Assembly (NCBI RefSeq): GCF_001189965.1
Contig: NZ_LFLU01000020.1
Span: 1-64,000, forward strand
Length of the DNA: 64,000 nt
Direction: 5' to 3'
Source of the DNA: Herbaspirillum rhizosphaerae
GTDB taxonomy: Bacteria > Pseudomonadota > Gammaproteobacteria > Burkholderiales > Burkholderiaceae_D
The position numbers and the translations under genes are program-made. The notes under the pieces are model-generated. The model searched no databases. It saw only the letters and a list, made by a program, of their open reading frames with translations, and had not been told where the DNA came from. This document shows, piece after piece, positions 56,280-64,000 of this stretch. The first letter of the stretch is position 1. Every line of letters starts with the position of its first letter.

Positions 56280-57737
56280 TCAGCTGAGTTCGGCGACGAT
56301 TCCGGCGATCGTCTTCAAGGCTTTTTCTATCTCTTTCGACCACGTATAGCTGTAGTTCAAGCGGATGAAATGGCTATAGCGGTTGGTCGCCGCAAAGATC
56401 CGTCCCGGCGCGATCGTGATGCCCAGCACCAGGCAGCGCCGGTACAACTCCATCGCATCTACGCGCGGCGGCAGTTCTATCCACAGGATGTAGCCGCCGG
56501 CCGGTTCCGACACCTGCGTTCCCTCAGGAAAAAATCGCAATACGAAATGCCGCATCAGGTCGCGCTGTTGCAGCAGGCCGCGCCGCACCCGGCGCAGATG
56601 GCGTTCGTAGCCTCCTTGCGTCAGGTATTCGGCAATCGCGCGTTGCGGAATGGTCGGCGTAGCCAGCGTGTTAAGGAATTTGAGCTTTTCGACCTGGTTG
56701 CGATAGCGGCCTGGAATCGCCCAGCCCACGCGGTAGGCCGAGGTCAGGCTCTTGGAGAAGGACGAACAGTGCAGCACCAGGCCGTCGCGGTCGTAGGTCT
56801 TGAGCGAGGTCGGATGCGCCGCGCCGTAGAACAATTCGCTGTAGACCGCATCCTCGATCAGCGGCATGTCGTAGCGATGCGCCAGGTCGACCAGCCGCTG
56901 CTTGTGCGCGTCCGGCATCATCGAACCGAGCGGATTCTGGAAATTGGGCATCACCATGCAGGCGGCGATCTTCTGGGTTTGCAGCAAGGCTTCGAGCGCA
57001 TCCAGATCGATGCCGGTCAGCGGATCGGTGGGGACTTCGACGGCGCGCATGCCCATGCGCTCGATCGCATGCAGCATGGCGTAGAAGGTCGGCGTCTCCA
57101 CCGCGATCGTGTCGCCCGGCTGGGCCACGGCCTGCAGGCAGAGATTGATCGCTTCGGTGGCGCCGACGGTGATGATGATGTCTTCCGGATCGACGTTGAG
57201 GCCGGTTTCCAGATAGCGCCGCGCGATCTGGCGCAGCAGGTCGGGGTGGCCCGGGGGCAGGTCGGTGAAGACGCTGAAGCTGTCGCTGTTGCGCGTGATG
57301 CGGCTGGCGTACTGGCCGATGCGCTGCGAAGGGAACAGCGCCGGATTCGGATAAGGCGAGCCAAGCGGGATGGTGCCGTCCTGCTGGATAGTCTTCAGCG
57401 TTGCCAGCACCAGCCGGCTGACGTCGACCTCATGCGGTTGCTGGGTGGCCGGATGCGTCGGCGGCAGTAGTTTGCTTGCCGCAGGCGTGGACGCCGGCGC
57501 GACAGTCTTGCGTACGAAATAGCCGGACTGCGGATGGCTTTCGATGATGCCGCGGCTTTCCAGCAGCTCGTAGGCGCGCACGACCGTGGTGACGCTGACG
57601 TTATGCTGCTGGCTGGCGACGCGCACCGAGGTCACGCGCTCACCCGGCTGCAGCACGCCGGCGTGGATGGACGCCGCCAGTTCGTCGGCGAATTTCTTGT
57701 AGAGCGGGACTTGGGCGGTGCTGGGTGTGCGAGGCAT
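56280..57737 (-). CDS. MocR/GntR-type regulator with aminotransferase domain
   Basis: The 485-residue protein is a MocR-family fusion: an N-terminal GntR winged helix (residues 8-75: YKKFADELAASIHAGVLQPGERVTSVRVASQQHNVSVTTVVRAYELLESRGIIESHPQSGYFV) and a class I aminotransferase fold with PLP-binding lysine in HCSSFSKSLTSAYRVGW. MocR proteins use PLP as a sensor. A glutathione S-transferase gene is divergent, with a palindrome between the two genes as likely operator. Confidence 0.93.
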   Translation of the reverse strand: MPRTPSTAQVPLYKKFADELAASIHAGVLQPGERVTSVRVASQQHNVSVTTVVRAYELLESRGIIESHPQSGYFVRKTVAPASTPAASKLLPPTHPATQQPHEVDVSRLVLATLKTIQQDGTIPLGSPYPNPALFPSQRIGQYASRITRNSDSFSVFTDLPPGHPDLLRQIARRYLETGLNVDPEDIIITVGATEAINLCLQAVAQPGDTIAVETPTFYAMLHAIERMGMRAVEVPTDPLTGIDLDALEALLQTQKIAACMVMPNFQNPLGSMMPDAHKQRLVDLAHRYDMPLIEDAVYSELFYGAAHPTSLKTYDRDGLVLHCSSFSKSLTSAYRVGWAIPGRYRNQVEKLKFLNTLATPTIPQRAIAEYLTQGGYERHLRRVRRGLLQQRDLMRHFVLRFFPEGTQVSEPAGGYILWIELPPRVDAMELYRRCLVLGITIAPGRIFAATNRYSHFIRLNYSYTWSKEIEKALKTIAGIVAELS

Positions 57738-57766
57738 GCGTTTTTTATATTCTGCTATTTCTGCTG

Positions 57767-57786
57767 GTAGAGTGGTGCCATTCTAC
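57767..57786. promoter_or_regulatory. Candidate MocR operator
   Basis: The inverted repeat GTAGAGTGG-TG-CCATTCTAC (8 of 9 positions paired) lies 15 bp before the GST start codon and 30 bp before the regulator start. It fits a shared operator for both genes. Confidence 0.5.
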
Positions 57787-57801
57787 AGAAAGGCGCACTA
57801 C

Positions 57802-58470
57802 ATGATCACCGTCCACCATTTGAACAACTCCCGTTCCCAGCGCGTGCTGTGGCTGCTGGAAGAGCTGGGACTTGAGTACGACATCAAGTTTTACCAGCGC
57901 GACCCCAAGACCATGCTGGCGCCGCAGTCCTTGCGCGACATCCATCCGCTGGGCAAATCGCCGGTGATTACCGACGGCGACCTGACGATCGCCGAGTCCG
58001 GCGCGATTGTCGAATACCTGGTCGAGCGCTACGGCAACGGCAAATTCATTCCTGAAGCAGACACGCCGGAGCGCCTGCGTTATCGCTACTGGCTGCACTA
58101 TGCAGAGGGCTCGGCGATGCCGCTGTTGCTGATGAAGCTGATTTTCAGCCGCCTGCCGAAATCGGTGCCGGGCCTGATCCGCCCGGTCGCGCGTCTGATC
58201 TGCAACGGCGTGCTGGGCAAGATGGTCGATCCGCAACTCAAGCGCCATCTGCAATATCTGGAAGGCGAACTCTCCAAAAGCACCTGGTTCGCGGGCAATA
58301 CCTTCTCGGCGGCCGACATCCAGATGAGCTTTCCGGTCGAAGGCGCCCGTTCGCGCGGCGGCCTCGACGGGCATTACCCGAACCTGCTCAAGTATCTGGA
58401 AGCCATCCATGGGCGTCCTGCCTACCAGCGCGCGCTGGAGCGGGGCGGTCCTTACGAGCTGCTGCGCTGA
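57802..58470 (+). CDS. Glutathione S-transferase
   Basis: The 222-residue protein has the thioredoxin-like N-terminal domain (ITVHHLNNSRSQRVLWLLEELGLEYDIKFYQRD, with SRSQR as the active-site region) and HPLGKSPVITDGDLTIAESGAIVEYLVERYG, the glutathione-binding PVI/ESGAI segment. The helical C-terminal domain follows. The start at 57802 has AGAAAGG upstream. It is divergent from a MocR regulator. A terminator follows about 50 bp later. Confidence 0.93.
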   Translation: MITVHHLNNSRSQRVLWLLEELGLEYDIKFYQRDPKTMLAPQSLRDIHPLGKSPVITDGDLTIAESGAIVEYLVERYGNGKFIPEADTPERLRYRYWLHYAEGSAMPLLLMKLIFSRLPKSVPGLIRPVARLICNGVLGKMVDPQLKRHLQYLEGELSKSTWFAGNTFSAADIQMSFPVEGARSRGGLDGHYPNLLKYLEAIHGRPAYQRALERGGPYELLR

Positions 58471-58520
58471 CATGGCGTGAATCGTCGGCATATCGCGCCA
58501 TATCTGCATTGCAGGACAGG

Positions 58521-58554
58521 AATCGCCGTGGACATGCGCCACGGCGATTTTTTT
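58521..58554 (+). terminator. Terminator after the GST gene
   Basis: The 11-bp perfect stem AATCGCCGTGG with CCACGGCGATT is followed by TTTTTT. Confidence 0.92.
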
Positions 58555-58709
58555 GCGTCCGCCATCTTGTCGATTTTGCAATGACGCCGGTCGGCGGAAG
58601 CCTTGCCTTCATCCGGTGAGGCGAGCGTCTGTATCGATCTGCAGCTTCATGTATCGCAAAGTAAATCCTGAAGAAAGCCTGCATTTTTCCCTCAAGCTGA
58701 AGTTATAAT

Positions 58710-58724
58710 TGAGAATTATTATTA
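58710..58724. promoter_or_regulatory. Candidate Fur box upstream of the PepSY operon
   Basis: TGAGAAT-T-ATTATTA matches the 7-1-7 Fur pattern TGATAAT-N-ATTATCA at 12 of 14 arm positions. It lies in an AT-rich patch (58700-58730) within GC-rich surroundings, 37 bp before the first gene. It predicts derepression under iron limitation. Confidence 0.65.
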
Positions 58725-58760
58725 TTTAGATTGGCCTGTCCAGGTCATCGTGAACGAAAC

Positions 58761-59405
58761 ATGAGGGAAGCCGCCGTCGCCGGAAACATGCCGAAACAGC
58801 AACGCCGCTCGTTCTGGCTCAAGCATCTGCATCAATGGCACTGGATCAGTTCGGCCATCTGCCTGATCGCCATGCTGCTGTTCGCGGCCACCGGCCTGAC
58901 GCTGAATCATTCCGCGCAAATCGAGGCGCATCCACAGGTGTCGAGCAAGCAGGCACAGTTGCCCAAGGACTTGCTGGCGCAACTGAGCGCGGCAGAACAC
59001 AAGGACAAGGATGCCTTGCCGGCGCCGCTGAAGACCTGGCTCGACAAGCAGATGTCCGTCTCGATAGACCGGCAGACCGGCGAGTGGTCGGCCGACGAAC
59101 TGTACGTTTCGCTGCCGCGTCCGGGTGGCGACGCCTGGCTGCGAGTCGACCTCGGCAACGGCAAGGTCGAATATGAAAAGACCGATCGCGGCTGGGTTTC
59201 CTATTTCAACGATTTACACAAAGGCCGCAATACCGGCACGGCGTGGAGCTGGTTCATCGACATCTTCGCCGTGGCTTGCCTGGTGTTCTGCATCACCGGG
59301 ATGTTCTTGCTGCAGCTGCATGCCGGCAATCGTCCGGTGACCTGGCCGCTGGTCGGGTTCGGGCTGGTGGTGCCGTTGGTGCTGGCGATCGTTTTCATTC
59401 ACTGA
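58761..59405 (+). CDS. PepSY-domain membrane protein
   Basis: The product has 214 residues from the ATG at 58761; an ATG at 58788 is an equally possible start. Three membrane segments are visible: ISSAICLIAMLLFAATGLTL, WFIDIFAVACLVFCITGMFL and WPLVGFGLVVPLVLAIVFI. Histidines flank them (KHLHQWHW, LNH, DLHKG), as in PepSY-type transmembrane electron carriers. The loop between segments 1 and 2 is periplasmic and holds the PepSY-like fold (MSVSIDRQTGEWSADELYVSLPRPGGDAWLRVDL). It heads the operon below the Fur box. Family function is inferred, not demonstrated here. Confidence 0.82.
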   Translation: MREAAVAGNMPKQQRRSFWLKHLHQWHWISSAICLIAMLLFAATGLTLNHSAQIEAHPQVSSKQAQLPKDLLAQLSAAEHKDKDALPAPLKTWLDKQMSVSIDRQTGEWSADELYVSLPRPGGDAWLRVDLGNGKVEYEKTDRGWVSYFNDLHKGRNTGTAWSWFIDIFAVACLVFCITGMFLLQLHAGNRPVTWPLVGFGLVVPLVLAIVFIH

Positions 59406-59448
59406 TTTTTCTTATTTCTTTTTCTCTTCACAAGCGAGGTTGAATCAT

Positions 59449-59985
59449 ATGCGCGTGCTGGTTCCTGGTCTGTTGCCGACGACGTTGTCGGCTGCCCTGA
59501 TGGGCGTGGTGTCGCTGCCGGCGGTGGCGGCGGACATGAATGTCAAAGTTGAAATCCCGAGATTGAACGTGGCCGAGTATCACCGGCCTTACCTCGCCGT
59601 CTGGCTGGAGCGTCCCGACCAAAGCGTCGCCGCGACGCTGGCGGTCTGGTACGACGTCAAGAAGAAGGACAAGGAAGGCGAGAAGTGGCTGAAGGATCTG
59701 CGCCAATGGTGGCGTCGCGCCGGCCGTGATGTGCATATGCCGGTCGACGGCGTGAGCGGTGCGACGCGTCCTGCCGGCGAACAGCAACTGACCTTCAGCA
59801 GCGACAAGGGACCGCTGGCGCAATTGCCGCCCGGCGACTATGTCCTGATGGTGGAAGCGGCGCGTGAAGTGGGCGGCCGCGAAGTGGTCAAGGTGCCGCT
59901 GCAATGGCCGCCGAAGACTGCGCAGAGCGCCAAGGGCAAAGGCGAGTCGGAACTGGGCGCCATCACGCTGGACTTCAAACCGTAA
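59449..59985 (+). CDS. DUF2271 protein with ApbE flavinylation motif
   Basis: The 178-residue exported protein has a signal peptide ending AVAA (residue about 28) and the DUF2271 body (VEIPRLNVAEYHRPYLAVWLERPDQSVAATLAVWYDV). Residues 100-106 read DGVSGAT, matching the D-x-x-[ST]-G-A-T consensus for covalent FMN attachment by ApbE, with Thr106 as the predicted site. DUF2271 has been identified in survey work as an ApbE substrate. An apbE gene is two genes downstream. It is probably a periplasmic flavin carrier. The ATG at 59449 has GAGGT upstream. Confidence 0.88.
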   Translation: MRVLVPGLLPTTLSAALMGVVSLPAVAADMNVKVEIPRLNVAEYHRPYLAVWLERPDQSVAATLAVWYDVKKKDKEGEKWLKDLRQWWRRAGRDVHMPVDGVSGATRPAGEQQLTFSSDKGPLAQLPPGDYVLMVEAAREVGGREVVKVPLQWPPKTAQSAKGKGESELGAITLDFKP

Positions 59986-60009
59986 CGAACCGTAACGCAA
60001 AGGGACGAC

Positions 60010-60828
60010 ATGAAATTTTCATTCAAACTCGCCGCCGTCGCGATGACGCTGGCAATCGGTTTGCCGCTGTCGGCCAGCGCGCACCGCACCTGGCTGTTGC
60101 CGTCGTCGACGGTCCTGTCGGGCAACGATCCCTGGGTCAGCGTCGACGCCGCGGTGTCCAACGATCTGTTTTTCTTTGAAAGCTTTGCGCTCAAGCTCGA
60201 CGGCCTGCAAGTGAGCGCGCCGGACGGCACGTTCGCCAAGCCGGAAAATGCCTATACCGGAAAACTCCGCACCAGCTTCGACGTGCACCTGACGCAAAGC
60301 GGCACCTACAAGATCGCCGTCATCAGCATGGGATTGTTCGGCAGCTACAAGGATGCCGCCGGCCAGACCAAACGCTGGCGCGGCACTCCTGAGACGCTGG
60401 CCAGGGAAGTCCCGGCCGACGCCAAAGATCTGCAAGTGACGCAGATGCAGGGCCGCATCGAGACCTTCGTCACCGCCGGCAAGCCGTCCAGGAAAGTGCT
60501 GGACGTTACCGGCTCGGGACTGGAGTTGCAGGCGATCACCCATCCGACCGATCTGATCGCCGATGAAACGGCGAACTTCCGCCTGCTGCTGGACGGCAAG
60601 CCTGCCGCCAACGTCAAGGTGACGGTGGTGCCGGGTGGCACACGCTATCGCGACAAGCTCAATGAGATGACGCCGACGACCGACGCCGACGGCAAGTTCA
60701 GCGTGACCTGGCCTTCCGCCGGCATGTACTGGATGGAAGCAACGGTCAAGGACGACAAGCCCAACCTCAAGCCGGCGACCGATCGTCGCGCCAATTACAC
60801 CGCTACGCTGGAAGTGCTGGCGCCTTAA
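60010..60828 (+). CDS. DUF4198 periplasmic protein
   Basis: The 272-residue protein has a signal peptide (MTLAIGLPLSASA) and the mature start HRTWLLPSSTVLSGNDPWVSVDAAVSNDLFF, typical of DUF4198 (related to NikM-like metal-transport proteins, with an N-terminal His that can bind metal). The C-terminal Ig-like module (TDLIADETANFRLLLDGKPAANVKVTVVPGG) is also typical. It begins 24 bp after the DUF2271 gene and is part of the same operon. A metal-binding role is family inference. Confidence 0.85.
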   Translation: MKFSFKLAAVAMTLAIGLPLSASAHRTWLLPSSTVLSGNDPWVSVDAAVSNDLFFFESFALKLDGLQVSAPDGTFAKPENAYTGKLRTSFDVHLTQSGTYKIAVISMGLFGSYKDAAGQTKRWRGTPETLAREVPADAKDLQVTQMQGRIETFVTAGKPSRKVLDVTGSGLELQAITHPTDLIADETANFRLLLDGKPAANVKVTVVPGGTRYRDKLNEMTPTTDADGKFSVTWPSAGMYWMEATVKDDKPNLKPATDRRANYTATLEVLAP

Positions 60829-61004
60829 GTACCCGTGTTCTGAGGTGTGCTTCCGCATGGCAGGCGGGTTATCCGGGGCATCGAGCGGGTAGTCGTCTTT
60901 GTTGATGTATCAGGCGTTCGCCGTACCGGCGGCGAACGCTGTTTTACAGGCCGTCCTCCGACGGCCTTCTCCATTTTTCTCCGGAACGAACTCTCCGTCT
61001 CTCC

Positions 61005-62012
61005 ATGAATCGCGTCTTTATTCCGCTGAACCTGCCGCAACCTGATCCGGTGCCGGCTGATGCCGTCGTCGACAGTTTGTCGGGGCTGACGATGGGCACG
61101 TCGTGGTCGGTCAGGCTGATCCGGCCGGCCGGATGCGATCTGAAAACGATGCAGGACGGCATACAGCGGCAACTCGACCTCGTCGTCGCCCAGATGAGCA
61201 CCTGGAGTTCCGACTCCGACCTGAGTCGCTACAACCACGCTGCCGCCGATAGCTGGCAGGTGTTGCCGGAACATTTTCTGAAGGTACTCGATTGCGCGCT
61301 CGCGGTCGCCGAGCTTAGCGGCGGCGCGTATGACCCGAGCGTCGGCCCGCTGGTCAATCTGTGGGGCTTCGGTCCCGATCCCAAACGCTCGGAGCGGCCG
61401 GACGACGTCGCCATCGCGCGTGAACGTCAGCGTTGCGGCTGGCAGCGCATACGCATCGATCGCGCGCGCCATGCCTTGCTGCAACCGGGCGATCTGTATC
61501 TCGATTTCTCTTCCATCGCCAAAGGCTACGGGGTCGATCTGGTTGCGGCTTATCTGCGCAGCGTGGGCGCCGTCAGTTATTTGGTGGAAGTCGGCGGCGA
61601 ACTGTACGGGCAAGGCGTCAAGGCTGACGGTCAGCCTTGGTGGGCAGGCATGGAACATCCCCCCGCCGCAGCCGGCGCAGATGAACACGTACAGAGCATC
61701 GCGGCGTTGCACGGCGTGGCGCTGGCGACTTCCGGCGACTACCGGCGCTATTTCGACGACGGCGAGCGCCGCTACTCGCACACCATCGACCCGCGTACGG
61801 CGCAGCCGGTTGCGCATGCGCTGGCATCCGTCGCCGTGCTGCATGCGGATTGCATGACTGCCGATGCCTGGGCCACGGCCTTGATGGTGCTGGGCGATGA
61901 AGAAGGGCTTGCGCTGGCATTGAGCAATGGGGTGGCCGCCTTATTCATCAGCCGCGACGGCGAGGGATTCCGTGAGCGCCTGACCCCGGCCATGCAGGCG
62001 ATGCTGGGATGA
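61005..62012 (+). CDS. apbE: FAD:protein FMN transferase ApbE
   Basis: ApbE transfers FMN from FAD onto a Thr or Ser of target proteins. The 335-residue protein has MGTSWSVRL, DPSVGPLVNLWGFGPDP, LDFSSIAKGYGVDLVAAYLRSVGAVSYLVEVGGELYGQG, ATSGDYRRYFDDGERRYSHTIDPRTAQP and the metal-binding TADAWATALMVLG. No signal peptide or lipobox is evident at this start, so export needs checking. The target is probably the DUF2271 protein upstream. A gap of 176 bp precedes it; the 4-bp overlap with the reductase follows. Confidence 0.92.
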   Translation: MNRVFIPLNLPQPDPVPADAVVDSLSGLTMGTSWSVRLIRPAGCDLKTMQDGIQRQLDLVVAQMSTWSSDSDLSRYNHAAADSWQVLPEHFLKVLDCALAVAELSGGAYDPSVGPLVNLWGFGPDPKRSERPDDVAIARERQRCGWQRIRIDRARHALLQPGDLYLDFSSIAKGYGVDLVAAYLRSVGAVSYLVEVGGELYGQGVKADGQPWWAGMEHPPAAAGADEHVQSIAALHGVALATSGDYRRYFDDGERRYSHTIDPRTAQPVAHALASVAVLHADCMTADAWATALMVLGDEEGLALALSNGVAALFISRDGEGFRERLTPAMQAMLG

Positions 62013-63667
62013 GCAAACCTGTACGCATGCCATTCATCCCCGGTCCCGGCCTGACCGGCCTGGCCTGTGCCATCGGTGCGACGGTGGCCATAGTCCAGAT
62101 GCAATTGCTGGACGGCGCTGCCGGACGCTTGTTCGCGGCGGCGCTGGTGCTGCTGCTCTACATGGTGTTCTGCTTCGTCATTTTCGTCGCTCATCGGCGC
62201 AAGCAGCAGGCGGCATCGGCCTGGCAGAACAGTGGCGCAGACCAGGCAGGCGATGCTTCGCAAGAGGTGCTGATCGCCTTCGCCAGCCAGACCGGCTTCG
62301 CCGAGCAGATCGCGCAACAGACTGCGCAAGCCTTGAAAGACGCCGGCATGCAGGTCCGCGCCTGCAGTCTCGCGCAGCTGGATCTGGTCCAATTGCAAGC
62401 GGTGCGGCGTGTGCTGTTCGTGGTCAGCACCACGGGCGAAGGCGATGCACCCGACAGCGCCGCCGGATTTGCGCGCAAGGTGATGGGGCCGGCGGCGGTG
62501 CTGCAGGATTTGCACTACGGCGTGCTGGCGCTCGGCGACCGCAGCTACGCGCAGTATTGCGCATTCGGCCATGCGCTCGACGCCTGGCTGCGCCGCCATG
62601 GCGCGCACGCGCTATTCGACATGGTGGAGGTGGATAACGGCGACACCGGCGCCTTGCGCCACTGGCAGCATCATCTGGGTGTGCTGAGCGGCCATACCGA
62701 CATGGCCGACTGGAGCGCGCCCGGCTACGAGCGCTGGAGCTTGACCGAGCGGCAACTGCTCAATCCCGGCAGCGCCGGCGGCGCCGCTTTCCACCTGGCT
62801 TTCAAACCTGTCGATGCGCAACAGACCTTGTCGTGGCAAGCCGGCGACATCGCCGAAATCGGTCCGCGCAATGATCCCGCCAGAGTAAGCGCCTTGCTGG
62901 ACGCCTTGCAACTGGACGGCAGCGCACCTGTGCATGACGGGGCGCTGGACGAAACCGCAACGCTCGGCGATGTCCTCGCGCGCAGCCTGCTGCCGCACGA
63001 TGCCGCGGAACTGGCGTCATTGCGGGGAATGACGGCGCAAGCCCTGGCGGACGGTTGCAAGCCGTTGCCGCATCGCGAATACTCGATCGCCTCGCTGCCG
63101 CAGGACGGCCAATTGGAATTGCTGGTGCGCCAGACGCTTCTGCCGGACGGCACTCTGGGGCTGGGATCCGGCTGGCTCACGGCGCATCTGGCCGGGCAGG
63201 GCCAACTCGATTTGCGCGTGCGGCCGAATCGCGGCTTTCATCCGCCGGCCGACGATTGCCCGCTGATCCTGATCGGCAACGGAACCGGCCTTGCGGGTTT
63301 GCGCGCGCACATGAAGGCGCGCATCGCTCTTGGCCGCCGGCGCAACTGGCTGCTGTTCGGCGAACGTTCGGTGCAGCATGATTTCTTCCATCGCGACGAG
63401 ATCCGGCGCTGGCAGGCGCAGGGCATGCTGGAACGTCTGGATCTGGCCTTTTCGCGTGACCAGGCGCAGCGCATCTATGTGCAGGATCGCCTGCGCGAGG
63501 CGGCGCACCTGCTGCAACAGTGGGTTGACGACGGTGCGGCCATTTACGTCTGCGGCAGCCTGGAAGGCATGGCCGGCGGCGTGGCGCAGGCGTTGGGCGC
63601 AATCCTGGGCGAGGACGTGCTGGAGAGCATGGCGGAGCAGGGACGCTACCGCCGCGACGTCTATTGA
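62009..63667 (+). CDS. Membrane-anchored NADPH-flavodoxin-type reductase (sulfite reductase alpha-like)
   Basis: The 552-residue protein has two N-terminal membrane segments (about 14-34 and 41-61), then a flavodoxin domain (VLIAFASQTGFAEQIAQQTAQAL, STTGEGDAPDSAAGF, GDRSYAQYCAFG), an FAD domain (HREYSIASLP) and an NADPH domain (LILIGNGTGLAGLRAHM, YVCGSLEGMAGGV). It resembles CysJ but is fused to a membrane anchor. It would carry electrons from NADPH to a membrane partner, probably the PepSY protein. It overlaps apbE by 4 bp. Confidence 0.9.
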   Translation: MSKPVRMPFIPGPGLTGLACAIGATVAIVQMQLLDGAAGRLFAAALVLLLYMVFCFVIFVAHRRKQQAASAWQNSGADQAGDASQEVLIAFASQTGFAEQIAQQTAQALKDAGMQVRACSLAQLDLVQLQAVRRVLFVVSTTGEGDAPDSAAGFARKVMGPAAVLQDLHYGVLALGDRSYAQYCAFGHALDAWLRRHGAHALFDMVEVDNGDTGALRHWQHHLGVLSGHTDMADWSAPGYERWSLTERQLLNPGSAGGAAFHLAFKPVDAQQTLSWQAGDIAEIGPRNDPARVSALLDALQLDGSAPVHDGALDETATLGDVLARSLLPHDAAELASLRGMTAQALADGCKPLPHREYSIASLPQDGQLELLVRQTLLPDGTLGLGSGWLTAHLAGQGQLDLRVRPNRGFHPPADDCPLILIGNGTGLAGLRAHMKARIALGRRRNWLLFGERSVQHDFFHRDEIRRWQAQGMLERLDLAFSRDQAQRIYVQDRLREAAHLLQQWVDDGAAIYVCGSLEGMAGGVAQALGAILGEDVLESMAEQGRYRRDVY

Positions 63668-63769
63668 GCGTCGCGAACAAAGCGCCGCTGGCGGTGTTGC
63701 GCCCACTTGCCGTACCTTCGTACTGTCTGCGTGGGCACGCCTTGCCAGCGGCGCTTTGTTCACGACGCT
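63667..63769. repeat. 103-bp extragenic palindrome after the reductase gene
   Basis: Outer arms (63667-63692 and 63744-63769) match at 25 of 26 positions, beginning AGCGTCGCGAACAAAGCG. Inner pairs GCCCAC/GTGGGC and the centre GTAC-CTTC-GTAC follow. The left arm starts on the last base of the reductase stop codon. No T run follows, so it is not a plain terminator. Centre and position match the element at 6532-6673. Confidence 0.85.
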
Positions 63770-63840
63770 AAGCCGCAAATTGTACTTTTCCTCTCCGACA
63801 GGAGAGAATAGGTCCATAGCGACTTCAAGAGACAAGAAAA

Positions 63841-64000
63841 ATGAGTTTTTTCGCCAGCTTTTTACTGATCCTCTTGCTCGTGGTCATCAGCGCATTCCTG
63901 TCCTGCGCCGAAATTTCTCTCGCCGCTTCGCGCAAGATCCGTCTCGAAATGCTCGCCAAGGAAGGCGATGCCAATGCCTTGCGCGTGCTGGCCTTACAGG
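63841..64000 (+). CDS. CorC/HlyC-family membrane protein (DUF21), cut by the window edge
   Basis: Only the first 53 codons are inside the window. They start with a hydrophobic segment (SFFASFLLILLLVVISAFLSC) followed by AEISLAASRKIRLEMLAKEGDANALRVL, the DUF21/CNNM-family N-terminus of CorB/HlyC-type proteins linked to magnesium or cobalt efflux. The ATG at 63841 has AAGAGACAAG upstream. The rest, including CBS and CorC domains, lies outside. Confidence 0.85.
   Translation, partial: MSFFASFLLILLLVVISAFLSCAEISLAASRKIRLEMLAKEGDANALRVLALQ

Overview
The window is GC-rich, densely packed chromosomal DNA of a betaproteobacterium. The mix of gene families (cysTWA-cysB operon, Liv and Dpp transporters, paired arginyl and leucyl N-end transferases, poxvirus-type topoisomerase IB, several Lrp/AsnC regulators) points to Burkholderiales, most likely an Oxalobacteraceae member such as Herbaspirillum. 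That placement is inference from gene content. There is no integrase, transposase, prophage gene, CRISPR array or rRNA. The region looks like core chromosome rich in transport and catabolic genes.

Layout. 0.2-2 kb: SDR oxidoreductase and divergent AraC regulator. 2-10.3 kb (minus strand): hexuronate-type cluster of GntR regulator, uxaC, a PotABCD-like ABC importer and a UxuB/mannitol-dehydrogenase-family reductase, with palindromic operators upstream of the regulator. 10.7-14.5 kb: sulfate importer cysTWA with cysB. 14.6-17.2 kb: NAD-dependent epimerase-like protein, LysR regulator and DTW-domain tRNA-modifying protein. 17.2-22.4 kb: arginine/ornithine module (Lrp regulator, ornithine cyclodeaminase, arginase, polar amino acid ABC importer). 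22.5-25.8 kb: pyrD, bpt, aat and a NUDIX hydrolase. 26.1 kb: initiator tRNA-fMet. 26.4-31.3 kb: small or exported proteins (periplasmic chorismate mutase, M15 peptidase, small lipoprotein, orphan MetQ, phosphodiester glycosidase family) and a possible small RNA. 31.7-36.6 kb: livJHMGF branched-chain amino acid importer. 36.9-41.6 kb: PaiB-like protein, HPPD with a divergent Lrp regulator, ada-alkB repair operon. 42-46.7 kb: Fsr-type exporter, topoisomerase IB, dadA with a divergent Lrp regulator. 46.7-53.5 kb: MarR regulator and a dpp-type peptide importer. 53.7-58.5 kb: FdhF/YdeP-type molybdopterin oxidoreductase with a small winged-helix protein, MocR regulator and divergent glutathione S-transferase. 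58.7-63.7 kb: iron-responsive-looking redox operon (PepSY, DUF2271, DUF4198, ApbE, membrane-anchored flavodoxin reductase). The right edge cuts a CorC/HlyC-family gene.

The strongest candidate for an unusual system is the last operon. A good Fur-box match lies upstream, and the DUF2271 protein carries the ApbE flavinylation motif DGVSGAT next to an apbE gene. Together these suggest a route carrying electrons from cytoplasmic NADPH across the inner membrane to a covalent flavin in the periplasm, made under iron limitation.

The second theme is structured non-coding DNA. There are large extragenic palindromes at 6532-6673, 41742-42023 and 63667-63769, two copies of a smaller palindromic repeat, and hairpins at all four junctions between a solute-binding-protein gene and its transporter genes. 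These hairpins may set the excess of binding protein over membrane components.
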